From Algoriphagus formosus (GTDB lineage: Bacteria; Bacteroidota; Bacteroidia; Cytophagales; Cyclobacteriaceae), in the NCBI RefSeq assembly GCF_002807035.1, contig NZ_NIUC01000002.1, positions 1,455,267 to 1,519,266 of the forward strand: a DNA stretch of 64,000 nt. Reading direction: 5' to 3'. The translations under genes were made by a program, and so were the position numbers. The notes below the pieces were generated by a model. The model worked only from the letters and a program-made list of their open reading frames with translations. It ran no database searches and was not told the origin of the DNA. Shown here piece by piece: positions 54,405 to 63,721 of this stretch. Position 1 is the stretch's first letter; the number at the start of each line of letters is the position of its first letter.

Positions 54405-54465
54405 GAAGTTTTACCTACCGAAACCCACTTCCTAAGTACCCCCCCTCCCATTTCAACAATCTCCA

Positions 54466-55998
54466 TCAAGCCAAATCATCCACCAAAACCTTGTAGGTAG
54501 GATCTTCGATGATATTGACATCGATGATTTGGTCTGCCTTGGAAAGGAGCTTTCTACAGTCCGGACTCAAATGACGCAGATGGACTTTTTTACCCACCTT
54601 TTGGTAACGCTCGGTGATTTTATTCAGTGCTTCGATTGCTGACATATCCACCACCCGGCTTTCTTCAAAGTCGATAATCACCTCTTCTGGGTCATTCAAT
54701 ACATCAAACTTTTCGCCGAAGGCAGTCACCGAACCGAAAAATAAAGGCCCAAACATTTCATAGTGTTTCACGCCCTTTTCATCCACATACTTTCTAGCAC
54801 GGATTCGCTTGGCATTATCCCAAGCAAAAAACAAGGCAGCCAAAATCACCCCGATCAATACCGCGAGAGCTAAATTATGGAGAACAGCAGTAATCAAAGT
54901 GACTAAAAACATTAAGAAAATATCCTTTTTAGGCATTTTGGTGATGGTGCGGAAACTTGCCCATTCAAAAGTCCCAATCGAGACCATTATCATCAATCCA
55001 GTCAAGGCAGCCATTGGTACTTGTTCGATTAGGCTAGAACCAAACACGATAAAGACCAAAAGCATCACTGCAGCGACAATTCCCGAAAGTCTTGCTCGGG
55101 CTCCAGAAGATACATTGATCAAGCTTTGGCCGATCATCGCGCAGCCACCCATTCCGGAGAAGAATCCGGAAGCAACATTGGCAGCTCCCTGTGCTATGGC
55201 TTCTTTATTACTTCGACCTCTTGTCTCGGTGATTTCATCGACAATATTGAGGGTCAAAAGCGACTCGATCAAACCAACCCCCGCCATAATCGCTGCGTAG
55301 GGGAAGATGATTTGTAAAGTCTCTAAGTTGAAAGGGATAGCCGGAATGTGAAAAGGAGGAAAACCACCTTTGATACTTGCCATGTCTCCCACTGTTTTGG
55401 TATCTATTCCAAAGGCTACCACAATTCCAAAAACGATTAAAATAGCCGCCAAGGATGCTGGCACAGCCTTGGTGAGTTTGGGAAGTCCCCAAATGATCAA
55501 CATGGTCAAGAGTACCAATGCAAGCAGAATATACAAGGTCTCTCCAGTAAGCCAATTGCCATCTGCACCCTTAAACTGATCCAATTGAGACATGAAAATG
55601 ATAATGGCAAGCCCGTTGACGAAGCCAAAAATGACCGGATGAGGAACCAAGCGGATGAACTTTCCCAGCTTGAGGCTACCTGCCAGAATCTGTATCAAAC
55701 CGGATAGAACCACTGCTCCAAACACGTATTCCACGCCATGCGTAGCCGCTAAGGTGACGATTACTACTGCAATGGCTCCTGTTGCACCGGAGATCATACC
55801 GGGACGTCCTCCAAAAATGGAAGTGACCAAGCCCATCACAAATGCCGCATACAAGCCGGTCAGCGGAGAAAGTCCCGCAATAAATGCGAAAGCAACTGCT
55901 TCCGGTATCAAAGCAAGGGCAACGGTCAATCCTGACAGAACTTCAGTTTTGTAATCTACTTTTTGGCTAAAATCAAATAGGTTGAAATACTTCTTCAT
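54466..55998 (-). CDS. SulP-family anion transporter with STAS domain
   Basis: 510 residues from the ATG complementary to 55996-55998; a TTG at 56010 would add four. Membrane part with LSGLTVALALIPEAVAFAFI, MISGATGAIAVVIVTLA and GMGGCAMIGQSLINVSSGAR, then a C-terminal STAS domain (about 400-510, VIIDFEESRVVDMSAIEALN). SulP proteins carry sulfate, bicarbonate or other anions, often with Na+ or H+. No sulfate-assimilation genes or carbonic anhydrase lie beside it, so the substrate is open. Confidence 0.92.
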   Translation of the reverse strand: MKKYFNLFDFSQKVDYKTEVLSGLTVALALIPEAVAFAFIAGLSPLTGLYAAFVMGLVTSIFGGRPGMISGATGAIAVVIVTLAATHGVEYVFGAVVLSGLIQILAGSLKLGKFIRLVPHPVIFGFVNGLAIIIFMSQLDQFKGADGNWLTGETLYILLALVLLTMLIIWGLPKLTKAVPASLAAILIVFGIVVAFGIDTKTVGDMASIKGGFPPFHIPAIPFNLETLQIIFPYAAIMAGVGLIESLLTLNIVDEITETRGRSNKEAIAQGAANVASGFFSGMGGCAMIGQSLINVSSGARARLSGIVAAVMLLVFIVFGSSLIEQVPMAALTGLMIMVSIGTFEWASFRTITKMPKKDIFLMFLVTLITAVLHNLALAVLIGVILAALFFAWDNAKRIRARKYVDEKGVKHYEMFGPLFFGSVTAFGEKFDVLNDPEEVIIDFEESRVVDMSAIEALNKITERYQKVGKKVHLRHLSPDCRKLLSKADQIIDVNIIEDPTYKVLVDDLA

Positions 55999-56487
55999 AA
56001 GGCTGTTCAAATCAATGAAAGAGGAATGTTTTGGTGCGTTGAGGTCCCGGGTCCAGACTGGCAGTCCAGCGCTACTTAGACAAATAGCAAAAATTAATGT
56101 GGCTTTTTTCGGGGCTTAAAGAATATCATTGCGTTGCAAAGGTAATGGAATTGTTTTTGCCAAAGAAAATTTTGAAACAGAGAAGGTGGATCTGACTGGC
56201 CTAAAGCCCTTTAAATCAGGCTTATCTCTGTTTGCAATCGATTTAGAGTCTGGAAGAAATCTTTGAAAGATATTCGTCTAATCCAAGTGGCCTCTGGCGA
56301 AGGTGACATTTTTTCGCACGAATGAATGGAAATGTGGCTTTTAGCCTCAGAGAGGTGTTTTAATAGTAGGGTCAGCTATTTGATAGAATAAACAGAGCTT
56401 CGGAGAGGCGATTTGATTAGTGTTATCCTTATTTTGGTTCGTGGAGACACGAACCGGGGCGGAGTTTTTAGGGTCAGGAAAACCGAA
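55999..56487. other. Gene-free stretch between sulP and the K+ channel gene
   Basis: 489 bp. It must hold the sulP promoter on the minus strand at its left end. Its right end carries the second 25-bp dyad (56436-56460). I see no ORF, terminator or RNA gene in it. Confidence 0.5.
56436..56460. repeat. 25-bp dyad repeat, copy 2
   Basis: Identical to 53180-53204 over 25 bases, same orientation, 28 bp beyond the stop of the channel gene. It lacks a T-tract on either strand, so it is not a typical terminator. Confidence 0.75.
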
Positions 56488-57306
56488 TCATCGGATTTTA
56501 TCCAATTCTGCACCGCAGTGTCGGCAGTATAGATCGTGAATTCCAAGTCCTTCTTCTCCGCAGGAATGGCAGGCTTTCGTATGAATGATCTCTTCTGGCT
56601 TTCGTCTTTTGGCCATTTCAGAACTCACAATCCCAGTTGGTACAGCAATGATTGCATAACCCAAAAGCATAATCAGGGATGCGATAAACTGTCCAAGGGG
56701 TGTCTCCGGAGTGATATCTCCAAAACCCACAGTAGTCAAGGTGACAATTGCCCAATACATCCCTCTCGGAATAGAGGTGAAGCCAGCTGCCGGACCTTCG
56801 ACGAGATACATCAGGGTTCCCATGATTAATACCACTGTCAATACAGTGAACAAAAATATCTGAATTTTGGCCATACTAGCCTTCAGCGATTCCTTGATAA
56901 AATCTGCCTCAGAAAGGTATCGTCCAAGCTTCAATATTCGGATTACACGCAAAAGGCGAAGTGCTCTGACCACGGTAAGCAACTGGATATTGACCACAAA
57001 AAAACTGAGGTAAACCGGGAGGATAGCCAGAAGGTCCACAATCCCAAAAAAGCTGGTAACATAGCGAAAGGTCTTGCTTGTCAGCCAAATACGAAGGATG
57101 TATTCGATTGTAAACAAAAAAGTGAAAAGGAGCTCCAAAATATAAAAAGTGTCTCCGTACACATCATGCAGCTCGCCAACTGAATCCAAGACGGCAACAA
57201 GTACGGAGCCAAATATGAGGGCTAAAAGGACTAGATCAAATGTGCGGGAAGCTTTGTCATTATGATCAAAGACAATCTGCGCAAGTCGCTTTTTGGTTAA
57301 TTCCAT
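56488..57306 (-). CDS. Voltage-gated-type potassium channel with C-terminal zinc ribbon
   Basis: 272 residues. Six helices; S4 is a regular arginine ladder (RALRLLRVIRILKLGR, 114-129), and the pore holds the filter TTVGFGD (191-197). S6 ends in AVPTG. The tail carries Cys246, Cys249, Cys261 and Cys264 (CHSC and CRHC), a zinc-ribbon pattern that could bind metal and gate or tether the channel. K+ selectivity follows from the TVGFGD filter. Gene order suggests a separate unit from murF-alr, 38 bp upstream on the same strand. Confidence 0.92.
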   Translation of the reverse strand: MELTKKRLAQIVFDHNDKASRTFDLVLLALIFGSVLVAVLDSVGELHDVYGDTFYILELLFTFLFTIEYILRIWLTSKTFRYVTSFFGIVDLLAILPVYLSFFVVNIQLLTVVRALRLLRVIRILKLGRYLSEADFIKESLKASMAKIQIFLFTVLTVVLIMGTLMYLVEGPAAGFTSIPRGMYWAIVTLTTVGFGDITPETPLGQFIASLIMLLGYAIIAVPTGIVSSEMAKRRKPEEIIHTKACHSCGEEGLGIHDLYCRHCGAELDKIR

Positions 57307-57344
57307 GAGGGAAGATAAAAAAAATGAATTTCTGTTTTTACTGA

Positions 57345-59804
57345 TCAGTCCAAAAAGTACACGCGCTTGACCCGGGTACTGATGTGGGTTAGTAGCTCAT
57401 ATGGAATCGTTCCGATGGCCTCAGCGAGGGGTGCCAGAGGAATCTCTGCTCCATAAATCAACACCTCATCTCCCACTTCAGCGTCGATATCGGTCACATC
57501 GATCATGACCATATCCATACAGACGTTTCCGATTACAGGTGCTTTCTTTCCTCTAATCAAAACATATCCCTTACCGTTGCTGAAGCGTCTGTCGTAGCCA
57601 TCTGCATAGCCAATGGGCAAGGTTGCTATTTTACCGCCATTGGGAAGTCTTCCTTTTCGAGAGTATCCAACAGTTGCCCCTGCCGGTAAATCTTTGATTT
57701 GAGAAATAGTCGTCTTCAATTGACTGATGGATTGGAGTTCGGATGAGTAGTTTCCGGTGACTTCCACGCCGTAGAGACCTATGCCCAGACGAACCATATC
57801 AAATTGATAATCAGGAAAGGCTACGATTCCAGCCGAGTTGAGTGCGTGAAACAGTGGTTTTTCGGGTAGGAAAGCAGATATTTCTGCACTCATTTCCTCA
57901 AAATCTTTCAACTGACTAATCGAATACTCTTTTTCATGGGACTCATCAGCAGCAGCCAAATGGGTATAGATGGACGCGATGCTAAGCTGGGGATATTCTT
58001 GAATGAGCTTTTTGAGGTCCTCCATATGAGCTTTTTCAAAACCCAATCGATGCATCCCTGTATCCAAATCCAGATGAATCTTCATGGCCTGACCTCCATG
58101 CTTGGACCATTCTCCTACAAGCTGAAAAAATTCCAAACTAAACACTACCGGTTCCAATTGATATTCCTGACAAAGACTCAGGGACTCTTCAGCGGGATTG
58201 AGAACCATGATTGGTAAGTGTATACCCTGCTGCCGCAAAGCCACTCCTTCGTCCGTAAAGGCAACTGCCAAATAATCTGCTCCCAAAATCTGAAGGTGAT
58301 TGGCGATCTCTGGAGCCCCGCCTCCATAGGCAAAAGCTTTGACCATGACCATGACCTTGGTTTGGAGTTTGAGGAGCTTTTTATAAAAATTGAAATTATG
58401 GGTCAGTGAATTCAGATTGATTTCCAGCGTTGTTCCATGGATTCGCTGCTGCAGCTGATTGACAATTTTTTCAAACTCAAAAATCCGCGCCCCGGTAATC
58501 AGAAGCAGATCATTTTCGAAATTGAATGAGTTGAGTTCTGCTTGCAAACTTTGGGTAGTTGGAAACCAAGAGAATGAACTGATTTGGTGATTTTCTAAGG
58601 TTCGAATCTCTTTGCCCACCCCTATGATCAAGTCCAATTGGTGATTCTTCAAAATTTCTGAAGCCTCTTGGTAGATTTGGGCTGCTTCCCCCTGCTGCAA
58701 AAAATCGGATAGAATTAAAATTTTCCTGCGCTTCGGTCGCTGCTGCTTCATAAAATCCAGAGCAACTCTCAGCCCTCCCAAGTCATGATTGTAAGTATCA
58801 TCGATCAGTAAGCAATCCCGTATGCCCGCCTTTAGAGTCAGGCGCATGTCCACCGGTTTGAGATGACTTAGACCTTCTTGAATCTTTTGAGCTGGTAGAC
58901 CCAAAGTCATTGCTGCAACGACGCAATGGGTGATATTTTCTAGGGAAGCTGTATCACGAAGCTGTGTTCGGAAAGTATGCGTGGACAGATCTTTTTTGAT
59001 GAAAATAAGTCGGGTTTCGGTCGCCTCTTTTTTTACAATTCGGGTGAAATCAGCTCCTTCCTTATCCGACCAGGCTATTAATCGACCTTCAGGGAATTTT
59101 TTTTCAATTTCCTCCCTGACGATTTCCTGATCACTGCAATAGATCAAAAGCTTAGAATCTTTAAAAAGCTGGAGCTTTTCCTGAATCTTGGATCTTCTGT
59201 CCGGAAAGCCTGAGTCATGTGCCGTTCCGATATTGGTGAATATGCCCAAGTCGGGCCTGATCATTTCTCCAAGAGCTTGCATTTCGCCTACCTTTGAAAT
59301 CCCTGCCTCCAGGATTGCAACCTGATGATAGGCTTGGATTTCCAAAATTGATAAGGGTACGCCTACCTGTGAGTTGTAGCTTTTGGGACTTTTGACCACA
59401 GAAAATCCTTGTTGTAGGAGTTGGCCAAGCCATTCTTTGACGATGGTCTTTCCATTGGATCCGGTGATTCCTACGACCGGCTTTTCAAAGTGATCCCGAA
59501 GCGAAGCACTAATTGCTTGCAATGCTTTGTGAGGATTTGCTACCCGAATAAAGTTTGCATCTAGACCCTGTGGATCAAATGAATCAGGGATGATAAAGGA
59601 TCTTACGCCCTTTTCAATCAGTTCAGGGATAAAATCCACTCCATTTGCCTTTGCCCCTTTTAAGGCTACAAAGAGACTTTTGGATGGCTGAAATACTTGA
59701 CGAGAATCTATGAAAATGCGATTAATTTCGAAATCCTGCTGATTGGATGACAGGCTTCCCTCACAGATTTTTGCAATTTCCGATAGCTTTAAAGGCTTAA
59801 TCAT
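57345..59804 (-). CDS. Bifunctional MurF ligase / alanine racemase
   Basis: 819 residues, a fusion known in Bacteroidota. The MurF part (about 1-450) has the ATP loop GITGSNGKT at 112-120 and adds D-Ala-D-Ala to UDP-MurNAc-tripeptide. The alanine racemase part (about 455-819) has the PLP lysine Lys489 in MVKAFAYGGG and the catalytic tyrosine region ATVGYSRKGR. So one chain makes D-Ala supply and uses its dipeptide in cytoplasmic peptidoglycan precursor synthesis; the Ddl ligase between the two steps is encoded elsewhere. It overlaps the upstream flippase-like gene by 8 bp. Confidence 0.95.
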   Translation of the reverse strand: MIKPLKLSEIAKICEGSLSSNQQDFEINRIFIDSRQVFQPSKSLFVALKGAKANGVDFIPELIEKGVRSFIIPDSFDPQGLDANFIRVANPHKALQAISASLRDHFEKPVVGITGSNGKTIVKEWLGQLLQQGFSVVKSPKSYNSQVGVPLSILEIQAYHQVAILEAGISKVGEMQALGEMIRPDLGIFTNIGTAHDSGFPDRRSKIQEKLQLFKDSKLLIYCSDQEIVREEIEKKFPEGRLIAWSDKEGADFTRIVKKEATETRLIFIKKDLSTHTFRTQLRDTASLENITHCVVAAMTLGLPAQKIQEGLSHLKPVDMRLTLKAGIRDCLLIDDTYNHDLGGLRVALDFMKQQRPKRRKILILSDFLQQGEAAQIYQEASEILKNHQLDLIIGVGKEIRTLENHQISSFSWFPTTQSLQAELNSFNFENDLLLITGARIFEFEKIVNQLQQRIHGTTLEINLNSLTHNFNFYKKLLKLQTKVMVMVKAFAYGGGAPEIANHLQILGADYLAVAFTDEGVALRQQGIHLPIMVLNPAEESLSLCQEYQLEPVVFSLEFFQLVGEWSKHGGQAMKIHLDLDTGMHRLGFEKAHMEDLKKLIQEYPQLSIASIYTHLAAADESHEKEYSISQLKDFEEMSAEISAFLPEKPLFHALNSAGIVAFPDYQFDMVRLGIGLYGVEVTGNYSSELQSISQLKTTISQIKDLPAGATVGYSRKGRLPNGGKIATLPIGYADGYDRRFSNGKGYVLIRGKKAPVIGNVCMDMVMIDVTDIDAEVGDEVLIYGAEIPLAPLAEAIGTIPYELLTHISTRVKRVYFLD

Positions 59805-60870
59805 CGCTTTGATTTGGTGTCTTTTTCTTTTTGAAAAAAACCTGCCGAATCCATCTAGGAAGGAAAATGGCTCCTAAAATCAAATAGGGATAATAGGAAA
59901 GCAAACGCCACAGAATGCTGGTCACAAAGGTGTAACCATCAAGGAACTGGGTGAAAAACTGCCCGAAGAAAAACTCGGCAGTTCCCGAACTTCCCGGAGT
60001 CGGAGAGATCATCATTACGATCCACATGATCACCTGTCTGGCAAAAACAATCACGTGATTATCGAGGCTGAGCGGGACATAGGCTGAAATCAGCGCGTTT
60101 AGCATCAAGTATCTAGAGCTCCAGATAAATATCGTAGCCAGTATAATCGGAATCCAATAGCTCCACTTTTTTCCACTAAGTTCCTTGGATGCTTCGATGA
60201 TCTGATTGCCGTATTCTTGCGCATCATGCTTCCACTTTCGCAGCCATTTTATAGAAAATATCTTGATCAGTACCCATTTGAATACGCGTGGTCTGTAGAA
60301 TAAGGCTGCCGCCATGATCAAGCTATAAGTGGCATAGAGGCCATAGCTGATCCAAAATATTGCCTGTAGACTGTTTTCAAGCTGATTTTCGAGGATTTTG
60401 CTGTCTGGGAAGATGTTTCCTTTGGCAAAGAATAAGATAATGGGGGCTCCGATGACAAAGAATAAATTGTCCAAGATGGCAGTCACCATGACAAAGGAAA
60501 TGGCTCTTCCTAGCTTGATTCCTTCCTTATTTAGGATGAAAATCGCGACAGCAGTACCTCCTACCACGGAAGGAGTCACCGCGGAGGCAAACTCCCAAAG
60601 GATGATGACATAAATCGCTCTTGTCCAAGTTAGCTCTCGCTGGGTGATTTCACGAATTCGGTAGACGTAGCCTGCATCCCTGAAAATGATTACCAGGATC
60701 GCCAAAAAGATGTAGGGTAATGAAGCGTCAAAGACTCCTTTCAAAGTCTTGGTATTGACATTGGGATCGAAATAAAACATTGCGAACACAATGCCCAGAC
60801 CGATTAGGATCGGAACCCAAACCTTGTTAGGGTTTAGCGTTTTGAAAATCTTCTTGTTGTCAAGCTTCAT
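59797..60870 (-). CDS. Flippase-like integral membrane protein (AglD/UPF0104, LPG synthase TM family)
   Basis: 357 residues with about eight helices. FASAVTPSVVGGTAVAIFIL and WIVMMISPTPGSSGTAEFFF are the two conserved P-G-rich loops of the lysylphosphatidylglycerol synthase membrane domain family. There is no soluble synthase domain, so a lipid flippase-type role is more likely than lysyl transfer. Gaps of 2 bp (to scpA) and an 8-bp overlap with murF-alr point to one operon. Confidence 0.82.
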   Translation of the reverse strand: MKLDNKKIFKTLNPNKVWVPILIGLGIVFAMFYFDPNVNTKTLKGVFDASLPYIFLAILVIIFRDAGYVYRIREITQRELTWTRAIYVIILWEFASAVTPSVVGGTAVAIFILNKEGIKLGRAISFVMVTAILDNLFFVIGAPIILFFAKGNIFPDSKILENQLENSLQAIFWISYGLYATYSLIMAAALFYRPRVFKWVLIKIFSIKWLRKWKHDAQEYGNQIIEASKELSGKKWSYWIPIILATIFIWSSRYLMLNALISAYVPLSLDNHVIVFARQVIMWIVMMISPTPGSSGTAEFFFGQFFTQFLDGYTFVTSILWRLLSYYPYLILGAIFLPRWIRQVFFKKKKTPNQSDD

Positions 60871-60872
60871 AC

Positions 60873-61622
60873 TTAGGCTGCAGCGATTGGCTCAGTCTTT
60901 TCTACCCAAAAATTATTATATCCTTCACCAATGACAATGGTAACCTCTGAGAGCTGTAAGAGTTCCAAAATGGCGAGAAAGGTGTAAATGACAAAAATCT
61001 TATCAGGCTTGTATTCAATAAAATCTGAAAAGGGAACTTGTTTCTTGAAGCTTATTTTTTCCAATACGAAGTCTTTTTGTTGCTCGATAGTGTATGGATA
61101 CTGAATGACCGTATGTTTTGTTTCCTCGCTGCGAGCGGCCATTTTGGCCATGCACTTTTGGAATACCTTCAGCAGTTTGTAGAGATCCACATGCTGCATT
61201 TCTGCATCCACATCATCGATCTTATGAAGTGATTTAAGTTCGGCTGCAATATTTCCCCGCTTTTCTTTAGCCTGACGGTCGGATTCCAGACTAGCTAAAT
61301 CCTGAATGACAGACTTGTATTTTTTGTACTCCAGAAGATTTCGAATGAGTTCTTCTCTCGGATCAATTTCCTCTCCTTCTTCGTTGAGTTCGGGTCGGGG
61401 CAGGAGCATCCGTGACTTGATTTTCATCAGCGTGGCTGCAAATAAGATAAATTCGCTTGCCACCTCGATCTCCATCCGCTCGAGATGATGGAGATAATCA
61501 AGGAAATCATTGGTAATCTTGGAGATGGGAATATCGTAAATATCCAATTCGTCACGCTCGATGAAAAAGAGCATGAGGTCGAAAGGCCCTTCGAAAAGTG
61601 GTATTTTGATTTCGAAACTCAA
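60873..61622 (-). CDS. scpA: Segregation and condensation protein A
   Basis: 249 residues. The kleisin N-terminus reads FEGPFDLMLFFIERDELDIYD, followed by EVASEFILFAATLMKIKSRMLLPRP, and the C-terminal winged helix ends in LELLQLSEVTIV. ScpA joins SMC heads with ScpB for chromosome condensation. scpB is not adjacent. It is first of a three-gene unit (scpA, flippase-like, murF-alr). Confidence 0.93.
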   Translation of the reverse strand: MSFEIKIPLFEGPFDLMLFFIERDELDIYDIPISKITNDFLDYLHHLERMEIEVASEFILFAATLMKIKSRMLLPRPELNEEGEEIDPREELIRNLLEYKKYKSVIQDLASLESDRQAKEKRGNIAAELKSLHKIDDVDAEMQHVDLYKLLKVFQKCMAKMAARSEETKHTVIQYPYTIEQQKDFVLEKISFKKQVPFSDFIEYKPDKIFVIYTFLAILELLQLSEVTIVIGEGYNNFWVEKTEPIAAA

Positions 61623-61800
61623 AGGATATTTAGATTATTGGTTAATTTTGCGAACTTATAGCCAAAGATATTCAATTAAAGTAAATTAATTGAAAAGGGG
61701 AGATGGAGTAGCGGCTCGATTTTAGTTGCTATGCTAACTAAAAAACAATACCAAATAACGCTGGTTTATCTTTCCAATACATAAAAAAAGCAAAGAATTC

Positions 61801-63717
61801 ATGTTGATCCAACCTGGAGAACTACTCGCCCAAATCGACAGCCCTGCCGATCTTAAAAAACTTCCAAAAGACAAGCTTGTCCAAATTTGCGACGAACTCC
61901 GCGACTTTATTGTAGACAATGTTTCTGTCTATGGCGGGCACTTTGGAGCTAGCTTGGGAGTAGTCGAACTCACAGTGGCACTTCATTATGTACTTAATAC
62001 ACCTGAGGATCAGTTGGTTTGGGATGTGGGGCATCAGGCATATGGACATAAAATTCTGACAGGGCGAAAAGATAAATTCCATACGAACCGAATTTATGGA
62101 GGGATTTCAGGTTTTCCCAAGCGGTCAGAAAGTGAATTTGACACCTTTGGAGTAGGGCATTCAAGCACCTCTATTTCGGCAGCCCTAGGAATGGCGATGG
62201 CCTCTAAGTATAAGGGCAAAAACAAGCAGCAACATGTAGCAGTCATCGGTGATGGTGCCTTGACAGGTGGTATGGCTTTCGAAGCTATGAATCATGCAGG
62301 TGTCAGCGACAGCAATATTTTGATCATCCTGAATGACAATTGTATGTCTATTGACCCGAATGTTGGGGCTCTAAAGGATTATCTTACTGATATTACTACC
62401 TCTCATACCTATAACAAGGTCAAAGACGAAGTTTGGAAAATGCTCGGTAAACTGAGCAAGTTTGGCTCATCTGCCCAAGAAGTTATCTCCAAAGTGGAGG
62501 GAGCGATCAAGTCCGCAGTCCTAAAGCAAAGCAACTTATTCGAGTCTCTCAACCTTAGATATTTTGGACCGGTAGATGGACATGATGTCAATCACCTGGT
62601 TGAAATCATGCGGGATTTACAGGATATTCCAGGTCCGAAGATTCTGCACTGTGTGACCGTAAAGGGCAAGGGGTATGCTCCGGCTGAAAATGGAAATCAA
62701 ACCACTTGGCATGCTCCCGGTACTTTTGACAAAGTGACTGGTGAGATATTCAAAAAAGTGCCTTCCACTCCACAGCCACCGAAGTATCAAGAGGTTTTTG
62801 GACATACCATTGTAGAACTGGCAGAGCAGGATGAGCGAATCATGGGGGTGACCCCGGCTATGCCTTCAGGTTCTTCGATGAATATTATGATGAAAGCCAT
62901 GCCTCACCGGGCTTTTGATGTGGGTATTGCGGAGCAGCATGCCGTGACCGTTTCGGCCGGTATGGCAACTCAAGGCCTGAAGCCTTTTTGTAATATTTAC
63001 TCCAGCTTTATGCAGCGGGCCTATGATCAGGTGATCCATGATGTCTGCCTCCAAAATCTTCCTGTAGTATTTTGCTTGGATCGAGCAGGATTTGCAGGAG
63101 CAGATGGACCGACTCACCATGGTGCATATGATTTGGCGTACTTCCGATGCATCCCAAATTTGGTTGTTTCAGCTCCTATGAATGAGGAAGAACTTCGAAA
63201 TATGATGTATTCTTCGCTTAGTCATGAAGGCCCTTATTCCATCCGATACCCAAGAGGTAAAGGCGTGATGCCTGAGTGGAGAACGCCTTTCCAGCAGATT
63301 CCTCTCGGACAGGGACGAATCGTGAAAGAAGGTGAGGATGTGGCCATTTTGAGCATTGGACATATTGGAAATTATGCTGTCAAAGCTTCAGAAGAATTGG
63401 CGAAAGAAGGGCTGAATCCAGCTCATTATGACATGCGATTTGTCAAGCCATTGGATGAGGAGCTACTGCATGAGATTTTTGGAAAATTCTCTAAAGTCGT
63501 GACCGTGGAGGATGGTTGTTTGATGGGTGGTTTCGGATCCGCTGTATTGGAGTGGATGATGGACCATGGTTATCAAGCCCAAATCAAGCGATTGGGTATC
63601 CCTGATGCGATTATCGAGCACGGAGAGCAGGAACAACTTCACCAGCTTTGTGGCTTTGATGCAGCGGGTATTGCTGATGCAGTTCGTAGTCTAGCTGAGG
63701 TAGCAAAGGCGAAGTAA
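61801..63717 (+). CDS. dxs: 1-deoxy-D-xylulose-5-phosphate synthase
   Basis: 638 residues, full length. GDGALTGGMAFEAMNHAG and NDNCMSIDPNVG bind thiamine diphosphate and Mg2+; GIAEQHAVTVSAGMA holds the catalytic Glu; DRAGFAGADGPTHHG and the C-terminal transketolase domain follow. It condenses pyruvate with glyceraldehyde-3-phosphate, the first step of the MEP pathway that supplies isoprenoids for quinones and undecaprenol. The alpha/beta hydrolase gene begins 4 bp after its stop. Confidence 0.97.
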   Translation: MLIQPGELLAQIDSPADLKKLPKDKLVQICDELRDFIVDNVSVYGGHFGASLGVVELTVALHYVLNTPEDQLVWDVGHQAYGHKILTGRKDKFHTNRIYGGISGFPKRSESEFDTFGVGHSSTSISAALGMAMASKYKGKNKQQHVAVIGDGALTGGMAFEAMNHAGVSDSNILIILNDNCMSIDPNVGALKDYLTDITTSHTYNKVKDEVWKMLGKLSKFGSSAQEVISKVEGAIKSAVLKQSNLFESLNLRYFGPVDGHDVNHLVEIMRDLQDIPGPKILHCVTVKGKGYAPAENGNQTTWHAPGTFDKVTGEIFKKVPSTPQPPKYQEVFGHTIVELAEQDERIMGVTPAMPSGSSMNIMMKAMPHRAFDVGIAEQHAVTVSAGMATQGLKPFCNIYSSFMQRAYDQVIHDVCLQNLPVVFCLDRAGFAGADGPTHHGAYDLAYFRCIPNLVVSAPMNEEELRNMMYSSLSHEGPYSIRYPRGKGVMPEWRTPFQQIPLGQGRIVKEGEDVAILSIGHIGNYAVKASEELAKEGLNPAHYDMRFVKPLDEELLHEIFGKFSKVVTVEDGCLMGGFGSAVLEWMMDHGYQAQIKRLGIPDAIIEHGEQEQLHQLCGFDAAGIADAVRSLAEVAKAK

Positions 63718-63721
63718 AATC

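Noticed and set aside
54809..55300. 163-codon plus-strand frame opposite sulP
   Set aside because: Shadow of the hydrophobic sulP coding sequence; Ser/Ile/Lys-rich and without recognisable structure.
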